A stretch of 21,858 nucleotides of DNA from DASPMP01 sp035626995 (lineage in GTDB: Bacteria > Gemmatimonadota > Gemmatimonadetes > Gemmatimonadales > Gemmatimonadaceae), in assembly GCA_035626995.1 (NCBI GenBank), contig DASPMP010000239.1, positions 1-21,858 of the forward strand. Reading direction: 5' to 3'. Positions 16,504-21,858 of the stretch are shown here, piece after piece (the stretch's first letter is position 1; the number at the start of each line of letters is the position of its first letter). The notes beneath the pieces were generated by a model. The model was not told the DNA's origin and did not search any database. It saw only the letters and a list, made by a program, of their open reading frames with translations. The translations under genes and the position numbers were made by a program.

Positions 16504-16859
16504 CCGAACCTGGCACCATCTCGCGCGACGAGCTTCAACAGAAGATCGCGCGACGCGAGGAGTTCTTCCTGTTCGAGGTGCTTCCGGAGCCATACTACCG
16601 GAAGCACCATCTTCCAGGCGCGCTTCACATGCCACCAAACGATGTGAAGGCGACTATCGAGCGCGTCGCACCCAACCGTGATGCGCAGATCGTCACGTAC
16701 TGCTGGGACGATCACTGACCGACCTCCGCGTACGCTGCCCGTGCTCTGGCAGCGCTGGGATATACAAACGTCCGCGAATATCAGGGCGGCAAGAAGGAGT
16801 GGCGCGAGGCAGGGTTGCCGCTCGAACGCACGGCATCGGCTGCCCCCTCATCCGGCTGA
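16500..16859 (+). CDS. Rhodanese-like protein with in-frame TGA (candidate selenoprotein)
   Basis: Read from the TTG at 16500, the frame encodes a single-domain rhodanese: FFLFEVLPEPYYRKHHLPGA (22-41), then IVTYCWDDH (64-72), a TGA at 16716-16718 (codon 73), and in the same frame PTSAYAARALAALGYTNV (74-91) and GGKKEWREAGLPLE (96-109), ending at a second TGA (16857-16859). With codon 73 decoded the product is 119 aa, the normal single-domain length. Without it, a 72-aa fragment lacks the second half of the fold. The TGA follows Cys68 by five positions, where related rhodaneses commonly carry the second cysteine of a C-x4-C loop. Decoding as selenocysteine is therefore plausible, helped by a stem-loop at 16733-16754. 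Alternatives are a TGC-to-TGA sequencing error or a recent nonsense mutation. The last 79 bases overlap the opposite-strand membrane gene. Confidence 0.75.
16733..16754 (+). promoter_or_regulatory. SECIS-like stem-loop 14 nt after the in-frame TGA
   Basis: CGCTGCC (16733-16739) pairs perfectly with GGCAGCG (16748-16754) around the 8-nt loop CGTGCTCT. A lower three-pair extension (16725-16727 with 16758-16760) across an internal loop is possible. Bacterial SECIS elements lie within the coding region just after the UGA, with a small apical loop that carries a G near its 5' side; here G is the second loop base and the loop begins 21 nt after the TGA. Hairpins of this size can arise by chance in GC-rich DNA. 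Confidence 0.45.
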
Positions 16860-17362
16860 GTGCGCGCGAAGCGTCGGCGCAGGATCTCGTGAACCACCCG
16901 CGTTCGGCGCTCCGTGAGCCCGGAATGCGATCCGTACCGACGCGAAAGCCACAGCATGGCAATCCCGAGCGGCAACGTCACGGCAGCCATGAGCGCGCCT
17001 GACCAGAGGGTGTCGCGCAGCAGGGGAGCCATCGCGACTTCAACCCCATCGGGGATGAACGGCCACACGAGGACGAGCGCGACAGAATTGCCAACGACCA
17101 TCGAACCCATGACGTGCGATGTGGACTGCCAGGCCGTGCACTGGCGACGCCGTACAGCGAAGATCAGGACCGCCAGAAAGACCGTCAGCGTCAGAATCCC
17201 ACCGAGCTCGACTCCGCCGCGACTCTGGTGCAGGAGGCCATACAATCTCCCGGCACGTGCGAGGCCGAACGCTACAATTGCTGCAGCCACAAACGCCCAC
17301 GCAGGAGCCTGATCGATCCGGAGTGCCACACGCCGCATGATGACGGAAAGCGCAACTTCCAT
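16781..17362 (-). CDS. Four-helix integral membrane protein of unknown function (193 aa)
   Basis: The family is not recognised. Four hydrophobic segments are clear at about residues 20-40 (AWAFVAAAIVAFGLARAG), 53-70 (LGGILTLTVFLAVLIFAV), 83-103 (VMGSMVVGNSVALVLVWPF) and 118-140 (TLWSGALMAAVTLPLGIAML). Basic RRR after segment two and SRRYGS after segment four suggest those ends are cytoplasmic. A polar, low-complexity tail follows from about 165. The ATG at 17362 has GGAG ten bases upstream; the ATG at 17338 is the alternative. The tail runs 79 bases over the 3' end of the rhodanese gene on the other strand, and only unstructured residues are affected. It is divergent from the sensor-like gene. 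Confidence 0.7.
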   Translation of the reverse strand: MEVALSVIMRRVALRIDQAPAWAFVAAAIVAFGLARAGRLYGLLHQSRGGVELGGILTLTVFLAVLIFAVRRRQCTAWQSTSHVMGSMVVGNSVALVLVWPFIPDGVEVAMAPLLRDTLWSGALMAAVTLPLGIAMLWLSRRYGSHSGLTERRTRVVHEILRRRFARTQPDEGAADAVRSSGNPASRHSFLPP

Positions 17363-17426
17363 GCGGCATGTACTCCGAAATTTGCGGCGCCCAGTCGGGC
17401 CCGGTGCTTGCCAATTACCATCGGCA

Positions 17427-18167
17427 ATGCCAAGCAACCTGGCCGAGTTCGGTCTACCCGAAATGCTTCGATGCGGCCTCGGAATCCGCCGCGCCGCGCG
17501 CGGAGCCTCCACAATGGAAGAGGCGCTCGACGCCATGTGCCGATTCCTGCACGATGAGCTTCGCGACCCTGCGGGACAACGGGCGTGTGCCCTCGTACGC
17601 GCGTACAAGACACACCCATACCATCAGCTCGACCCCCGCGACCGGGAATTTGCCAGGGGGCTGCTGGGCGCAGATAAGCCGACGCCCTCGATGCGGTGCC
17701 TGACGCTGCTGGCCACGGTTGGCGATGAGGTGCGATGGAACGACAGACGCCGGTCCCAGGGTCACCGAGCGATTCCACTGCCCCGCGCCGACGTCATCGA
17801 ACAGGCGCCGATGATCGCGAAATTACTCAGCGAGTTCGGTGTCGACATCCAGACGGTGACCGCCCCGGAGAGTATCGTCTACGACCGCGAGGGAAAGACG
17901 TATGGCGTCTTTCACGTCGAAGAGGCCGCGGGAAGTCCCTACATCCCCGCGCAGGCGGATTTCGTCCTCAAGTACAACATCCGTTCGGTCGTCGGCTGTG
18001 GCGGCTCCCTGAAGGGCGCCGACCTCTTTGCGATCATCCTCTTCAGTCGCGTGCACATCACTCGCGATGCGGCGGAGCGTTTCAGGACGATCGCCCTCGA
18101 CGTGAAGTCGGCGCTCTTCAACTACGGCGAAGACGACATTTTCGCAAAGGCTGGCTTAGAGGCCTGA
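17427..18167 (+). CDS. Stand-alone sensor-type domain protein (246 aa)
   Basis: The protein resembles an N-terminal input domain that I associate with some PAS- and kinase-containing signalling proteins, but here it has no output domain. Recognisable blocks: RRAARGASTMEEALDAMCRFLHD near the N-terminus, ACALVRAYKTHPY (54-65), IPLPRADVIEQAPMIAKLL, then YGVFHVEEAAGSPYIPAQ (159-176), IRSVVGCGGSL (185-195) and LFAIILFSRV (200-209). No signal peptide or membrane segment is present, so it is cytosolic. The ATG at 17427 is preferred since the conserved part starts about ten residues later; the upstream ATG at 17337 would overlap the divergent membrane gene. It ends 12 bases inside the convergent hydrolase gene. 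The ligand is unknown, and the family link is from pattern memory rather than a search. Confidence 0.65.
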   Translation: MPSNLAEFGLPEMLRCGLGIRRAARGASTMEEALDAMCRFLHDELRDPAGQRACALVRAYKTHPYHQLDPRDREFARGLLGADKPTPSMRCLTLLATVGDEVRWNDRRRSQGHRAIPLPRADVIEQAPMIAKLLSEFGVDIQTVTAPESIVYDREGKTYGVFHVEEAAGSPYIPAQADFVLKYNIRSVVGCGGSLKGADLFAIILFSRVHITRDAAERFRTIALDVKSALFNYGEDDIFAKAGLEA

Positions 18168-19019
18168 GCACTGCTCGGGTTGGCGCGGCGTGGATGCGCA
18201 GATCGCGCGCGCGATTGCTTGTCCGGTCACCCGGTGTTGCAGGTACCTCGAGGCATGATGTGGATCGGTCGCCGCCTGGTTAGGGAGTTCACGATCGACC
18301 ACACCCGTAATCTCGGCGCCGAGCGGCGCCGAGAAGGCATCGTGCGGATCGTACACATTCTCCCAGCTGGCGACAGCACGTGGCAGCCGAAGGTTGCCGG
18401 CTGGCTCGCCAAGGATCTCGCGGATCTCGGCATTTCCCAGCGGCGAGCCGACGGTGATCAGACGTATGGCTGGTCGGTTTGCGCTGACGCCGCGGCGATC
18501 GAGTTCGGCGTACGTAATCATGGCGCCCAGGCTGTACGCGACGACAATCACCGGTCGATCCTCCGACAGCGCCGCATCGATCACGGTGCCGACCCTGCGC
18601 TGGGTGGCGCACCGGCGTGAGGGATCCACCGCGTACAGCATATCGCCAAGAAGCGGCCGGATCTCCCGCGATTCCTGTTTCGGCAGGGCGCTCGCGAGGC
18701 TTCCCAGAAAATCACGCGCAAAGGTCTCGAATCCTCCGGTATCACTGGCCGCGCTGCTCACCACACATCCGTGATCCTCAGAGGGATCCAGGACATCGGC
18801 ATACCAGGCGAGGCGCACGTCGTCGTCCGCCAGCGCGGGCATCTGCACCTGTCGGAGCGCTGTGTCGAGACTGGCCTTCCACGAACGGCGCAAGGAGGCC
18901 GTGTCATCTTCGAGGTGGCCGCGTCCGTGGACGAGCACGACGATCGGCGCGCGCGATTGACCGAGGACGCATGCAGGGCTGGACGACAGGACGGCGATGG
19001 CGAGCAGGAAAAAGCGCAT
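18156..19019 (-). CDS. Exported alpha/beta hydrolase
   Basis: A 287-aa alpha/beta-hydrolase-fold protein with a signal peptide (about 1-20). Fold marks: VLVHGRG (28-34) for the oxyanion hole, nucleophile elbow AYSLGA with Ser163 (Ala replaces the first Gly of GxSxG), a likely acid in YDPHDAF (Asp227) and a late histidine, His255 in DPHHASRYL or His262. Substrate unknown; esterase or lipase-like activity is possible. The ATG at 19019 places the signal peptide at the N-terminus; an earlier start at 19055 would add 12 residues. It lies 38 bases downstream of the gamma-glutamyltransferase stop on the same strand, so the two are probably one operon. The 3' end overlaps the convergent sensor gene by 12 bases. 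Confidence 0.82.
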   Translation of the reverse strand: MRFFLLAIAVLSSSPACVLGQSRAPIVVLVHGRGHLEDDTASLRRSWKASLDTALRQVQMPALADDDVRLAWYADVLDPSEDHGCVVSSAASDTGGFETFARDFLGSLASALPKQESREIRPLLGDMLYAVDPSRRCATQRRVGTVIDAALSEDRPVIVVAYSLGAMITYAELDRRGVSANRPAIRLITVGSPLGNAEIREILGEPAGNLRLPRAVASWENVYDPHDAFSAPLGAEITGVVDRELPNQAATDPHHASRYLQHRVTGQAIARAICASTPRQPEQCSGL

Positions 19020-19057
19020 GCAGGTAGTACCCGCATGCGCCATTCCGGGTCGCAAAC

Positions 19058-20791
19058 TCAGCGGTTATCGGCCGGTGGCACCGAGACTTTTGAGTCCGCG
19101 CTGCGGAAATCGTTGGCCCCGGTCGCTGTTCTTGTCTTCGCGTCGTAGCGGATCGAATGGGCGTCCCCTTGCCCGCCGCGCATCCGCACCCCGTGGCCCA
19201 TCGTCTGGAGTCGCTCAGCCGTGGAGTCTGGAAGCGCATTCGCCTCGAATGTGGCGGAATCCGGAAGCCACTGATGGTGATATCGCGGCGCGTCTACGGC
19301 GGCCCTGATGTCCATGTCGTAGCCGAGCACGTTCAGGACGACGTTGAACACCGTGTTGATGATCGTGCGGCCACCAGGCGACCCTGTGACGAGCACCAGA
19401 TTGCCATTCCTCGTCACGATGGTCGGCGTCATTGAGCTGAGCATTCGCTTGCCGGGCTCGATGACGTTGGCGGGGGTACCGATGTCGCCCGTGAGGCTCG
19501 TGAATCCGGGCTTCTTGTTGAAATCACCCATTTCGTTGTTCAGCAGCACGCCAGTGCCGCGCCCGACCACGTGAGAACCGAACCCTCCCTCGAGCGTATA
19601 CGTCAGTGCGACACCCATTCCATTCGCATCCACGACGGAGATGTGTGTTGTCTCCTCGCTCTCGCCCGCGGTCGCGGCCGCCATCAGTTCCGGAGCGAGG
19701 CTGACACTCGCCGAGGCGCGATCGGGATCGATGAGTCGCATCAGCTTCGTGGCGTGCTCCCGCGACGTCAACTCCGCGACGGGCACCGTGACGAAATCCG
19801 GATCGCCGAGGTGTCGCGCGCGGTCCAGGAAGGCCAGCCGCATCGCTTCGATGGAGTAGTGCAGTGTGCGCGGCGAGAAACGCGGCTGCTGCCGGACGTC
19901 CGCGAGCTCCATGAGGTTCAGCATCTCGACCAGCGCCACACCGCCGGAGCTCGGTGGTGGCATCGAGTAGACGTCGTAGCCACGAAACTTCCCCTGGACG
20001 GGAGCGCGCTCCTTCGCGACATAGGCCGCGAGGTCGGCCTTCGAAATCATGCCGCCATTGCGAGCCATGTCCGCCGCGAGGCTGTCGGCGATCCACCCTG
20101 TGTAAAATGCATCGGCACCCCCGGAAGCGATCGCATTGAGCGTTCGCGCGAGATCCGTCAACCGAATGGTGTCGCCGGCCACCCACTGTCCTCCATCCGG
20201 CTTGCCATACGCGGCCACCGAGGCCGGATAGGCAGCCATGTTTCGCTCGACCTCGCGATTGAGCGACCGTGCGAGCGCGTCACTCAGCGGAAATGCACGG
20301 GCGAGGGCGGCGGCAGGAGCAACGATATCGCGCCAGGGAAGCTTGCCGTACCGCCGATGCGCGAGCTCGAGCCCACGAGGCGTGCCCGGTACGCCGGGCG
20401 CGAGATAGCCGGTGGATGTCAGCCGGCGGTTGATGTTCCCCGCCGAATCCAGGTACATGGTCGGCGTCGATTGCAATGGAGCCCGCTCGCGAAAATCGAA
20501 CGTGGTGACGCGTGACGGTGCCTTGACGACCATGAAGCCCCCGCCACCGAGATTTCCCGCCGCGGGATAAGTGACGGCCATCGCGAACGCCGTCGCGACG
20601 GCTGCATCGACGGCATTGCCACCCTTGGCGAGAATTCGCGCACCCACGTCGCAGGCAAGATCCGAAGAACACAGGACCATCCCGTTGTGTGAGGTGATGG
20701 CCGGCGGCGAAACGACTATCGTATCCTGGGCAGCGATGCTCGACGCGGCGCCAAGCAACCAAACGATATGGAGTAGGTGTCCTATTCTCAT
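19058..20791 (-). CDS. ggt: Gamma-glutamyltransferase (self-processing, exported)
   Basis: A 577-aa N-terminal-nucleophile enzyme that hydrolyses or transfers the gamma-glutamyl group of glutathione and related peptides outside the cytoplasm. A signal peptide covers about residues 1-21 (ending SIAAQ). Large-subunit marks: GGNAVDAAVAT (57-67), NLGGGGFMV (80-88), DFRERAP with Arg101 for substrate binding, and PPPSSGG. The self-cleavage site is at Thr381 in ESEETTHISVVD, which becomes the catalytic N-terminus of the small subunit. LSSMTPT (451-457) and GSPGG (470-474) complete the active site. Length and motifs are normal. The gene leads a two-gene operon with the alpha/beta hydrolase and is divergent from the amidohydrolase. 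No clear Shine-Dalgarno sequence is seen. Confidence 0.96.
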   Translation of the reverse strand: MRIGHLLHIVWLLGAASSIAAQDTIVVSPPAITSHNGMVLCSSDLACDVGARILAKGGNAVDAAVATAFAMAVTYPAAGNLGGGGFMVVKAPSRVTTFDFRERAPLQSTPTMYLDSAGNINRRLTSTGYLAPGVPGTPRGLELAHRRYGKLPWRDIVAPAAALARAFPLSDALARSLNREVERNMAAYPASVAAYGKPDGGQWVAGDTIRLTDLARTLNAIASGGADAFYTGWIADSLAADMARNGGMISKADLAAYVAKERAPVQGKFRGYDVYSMPPPSSGGVALVEMLNLMELADVRQQPRFSPRTLHYSIEAMRLAFLDRARHLGDPDFVTVPVAELTSREHATKLMRLIDPDRASASVSLAPELMAAATAGESEETTHISVVDANGMGVALTYTLEGGFGSHVVGRGTGVLLNNEMGDFNKKPGFTSLTGDIGTPANVIEPGKRMLSSMTPTIVTRNGNLVLVTGSPGGRTIINTVFNVVLNVLGYDMDIRAAVDAPRYHHQWLPDSATFEANALPDSTAERLQTMGHGVRMRGGQGDAHSIRYDAKTRTATGANDFRSADSKVSVPPADNR

Positions 20792-20830
20792 GTGGCGGAA
20801 TGTCTCGCAGCACGAGGCACGACGCTAGGA

Positions 20831-20893
20831 CGGCTCTCGGCTCTCGGCTACCTACGATTTTCCCGTTCCCCGTTCCTTGTTCCCTGTTCCCTT
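20831..20893 (+). repeat. Heptamer tandem array just upstream of the amidohydrolase start
   Basis: Nine in-phase 7-bp units: CGGCTCT twice, CGGCTAC, CTACGAT, TTTCCCG, TTCCCCG, TTCCTTG, TTCCCTG, TTCCCTT. The first unit is a cyclic permutation of the TCTCGGC heptamer at 4434-4489 on the minus strand. The unit family switches from CGGCTCT to TTCCCxG without losing phase. The array ends seven bases before the ATG at 20901. TACGAT at 20853-20858, inside the array, resembles a -10 box. Confidence 0.85.
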
Positions 20894-20900
20894 CAGCCAC

Positions 20901-21858
20901 ATGACCATCCGAAAATCCCTTGCCGCGATCGCGGTCGCTTTGGCTCCTTCACTCGCCTTGTCCCAGGGAGCCACACAGGATCCCGTCACGGCATTCGTGG
21001 ACGTCAATGTGATTCCACTCGATCGCAACCGTGTCGCCGAACGGCAGACCGTGGTCGTTCGTGGCGATCGCATCGTGGCGTTCGGGCCAGTGGCGACGAC
21101 CTCGGTTCCTAACGGTGCAACTCGCATCGACGGTCGCGGCAAGTATCTCATGCCTGGTCTTGCCGAGATGCACGCACATGTGATTGGCGGAAACAATCCG
21201 AACCATGAGCAGCTGAATCGCGACATCATGTTCCTCTACATCGCGAATGGCATCACCTCCATCCGCGCCATGCTGGGTGCACCCAACCAGATCCCGTTGC
21301 GCGAACAGTTGAAGCGTGGCGAGCTGCTGGGCCCCACGATGTACGTCAGTGCGCCATCGCTGAACGGGAACTCCGCGCCCAATCCCGACAGTGCGGCGAA
21401 GCTCGTGCGGGCGCACAAGGCCGCTGGCTACGACTTCCTGAAGATCCATCCCGGCCTGTCGCGGGAGACATACGATGCCATCGTCCGTACGTCGAACGAG
21501 GTTGGATTCACGTGGGCGGGACACGTGCCCGCGGCCGTTGGCCTGCGGCACGCCATCGCGTCCCGGCAGTCCACAGTGGACCACCTCGACGGCATGCTGG
21601 AAGCCACGCTGCCGGACAACATCGCCTCGCGGCTGGCGACACCGGGCGCGGTCACGATGGCGCAGTTCATTGCGAGCGTTGATCCCTCGAAGTTCAGCGT
21701 GATCGCGACTGAGATGAAATCCGCTGGCACCTGGAACGTGCCGACGATGCTCATCTGGGAGAACCTGTACAGCCAGGCCGAAACGCCGGAGCAGATGATC
21801 GCGCGCGAGGAGATGAAGTACGCGTCACGACAGGCCCGCGCGAATTACGTCGCGCAGA
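20901..21858 (+). CDS. Exported amidohydrolase, N-terminal part (3' end outside window)
   Basis: The first 319 codons of a metal-dependent amidohydrolase; no stop is reached before the window ends. The signal peptide covers about 1-21 (ALAPSLALSQG). The amidohydrolase architecture is clear: a strand-rich N-terminal subdomain with VVVRGDRIVAFGP, then the TIM barrel with HxH metal ligands His91 and His93 (EMHAHV), a candidate carboxylated Lys181 (FLKIHPG), His208 (AGHVPA) and His228 (VDHLDG). This pattern is common in secreted imidazolonepropionase-like or prolidase-like hydrolases of soil bacteria. The substrate cannot be fixed, though peptide or cyclic amide substrates would fit the exported peptidase and gamma-glutamyltransferase nearby. 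It is divergent from ggt, with 109 bases between starts that are partly filled by the heptamer array. Confidence 0.92.
   Translation, partial: MTIRKSLAAIAVALAPSLALSQGATQDPVTAFVDVNVIPLDRNRVAERQTVVVRGDRIVAFGPVATTSVPNGATRIDGRGKYLMPGLAEMHAHVIGGNNPNHEQLNRDIMFLYIANGITSIRAMLGAPNQIPLREQLKRGELLGPTMYVSAPSLNGNSAPNPDSAAKLVRAHKAAGYDFLKIHPGLSRETYDAIVRTSNEVGFTWAGHVPAAVGLRHAIASRQSTVDHLDGMLEATLPDNIASRLATPGAVTMAQFIASVDPSKFSVIATEMKSAGTWNVPTMLIWENLYSQAETPEQMIAREEMKYASRQARANYVAQ

Noticed and set aside
16500..16859. Frameshifted rhodanese pseudogene
   Set aside because: Both halves of the domain are in the same frame and no indel is needed; the only lesion is one TGA codon, so a frameshift is excluded, though a point mutation or base error is not.
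1..21858. Genome-wide use of TGA as a sense codon
   Set aside because: Many genes end properly at TGA, including tight ATGA overlaps at 8628-8631 and 15219-15222, with no in-frame TGA inside other conserved genes.

Overview
The window is a GC-rich, densely packed bacterial chromosome segment. Most coding genes have G or C at third codon positions, the longest gene-free stretch is about 140 bases, and several genes overlap by 1 to 4 bases. The gene content is housekeeping metabolism plus many exported hydrolases: a peptidase, a gamma-glutamyltransferase, an alpha/beta hydrolase and an amidohydrolase. Short 7-8 bp tandem repeats lie between genes. Together these suggest a free-living Gemmatimonadota-like organism. 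That placement is an inference from style, not a proven assignment. I saw no prophage, insertion sequence, CRISPR array, tRNA or rRNA.

Layout. Positions 1-4361 (+): the 3' part of a large Lhr-type helicase, then a DinB/YfiT (BstA-like) protein. Positions 4370-4489: a convergent gap filled by two mutually inverted tandem-repeat arrays. Positions 4489-6159 (-): a secreted M28 zinc peptidase. Positions 6239-10395 (+): an MFS transporter whose stop codon overlaps the start of a complete three-gene proton-translocating transhydrogenase operon (pntAA, pntAB, pntB). Positions 10465-11340 (+): an exported DUF4097 repeat protein. Positions 11364-12365 (-): a DUF72 protein. Positions 12430-12666 (+): an unknown 78-aa protein. 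Positions 12667-12807: a second convergent gap carrying an octamer array. Positions 12808-16238 (-): an ALDH16-type double aldehyde dehydrogenase, translationally coupled to a DERA/deoC that closely resembles the animal type. DERA releases acetaldehyde and glyceraldehyde-3-phosphate, and the dehydrogenase is placed to oxidise the acetaldehyde. Positions 16306-16859 (+): a tiny membrane protein, then a rhodanese gene with an in-frame TGA. Positions 16781-17362 (-): a four-helix membrane protein. Positions 17427-18167 (+): a stand-alone sensor-like domain. Positions 18156-20791 (-): a gamma-glutamyltransferase and an exported alpha/beta hydrolase. Positions 20901 to the end (+): an exported amidohydrolase cut by the window edge.

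The most striking observation is the rhodanese at 16500-16859. One TGA interrupts an otherwise intact single-domain rhodanese reading frame, exactly where related proteins commonly have the second cysteine of a C-x4-C active-site loop. Fourteen bases after the TGA is a perfect 7-bp stem with an 8-nt loop, in the position of a bacterial SECIS element. It is therefore a candidate selenoprotein. A sequencing error or a fresh nonsense mutation is the main alternative. Secondary points are the in-phase heptamer and octamer arrays that abut stop codons in convergent gaps or sit just upstream of a start codon, and the strict 18-residue TGNG periodicity of the DUF4097 protein.
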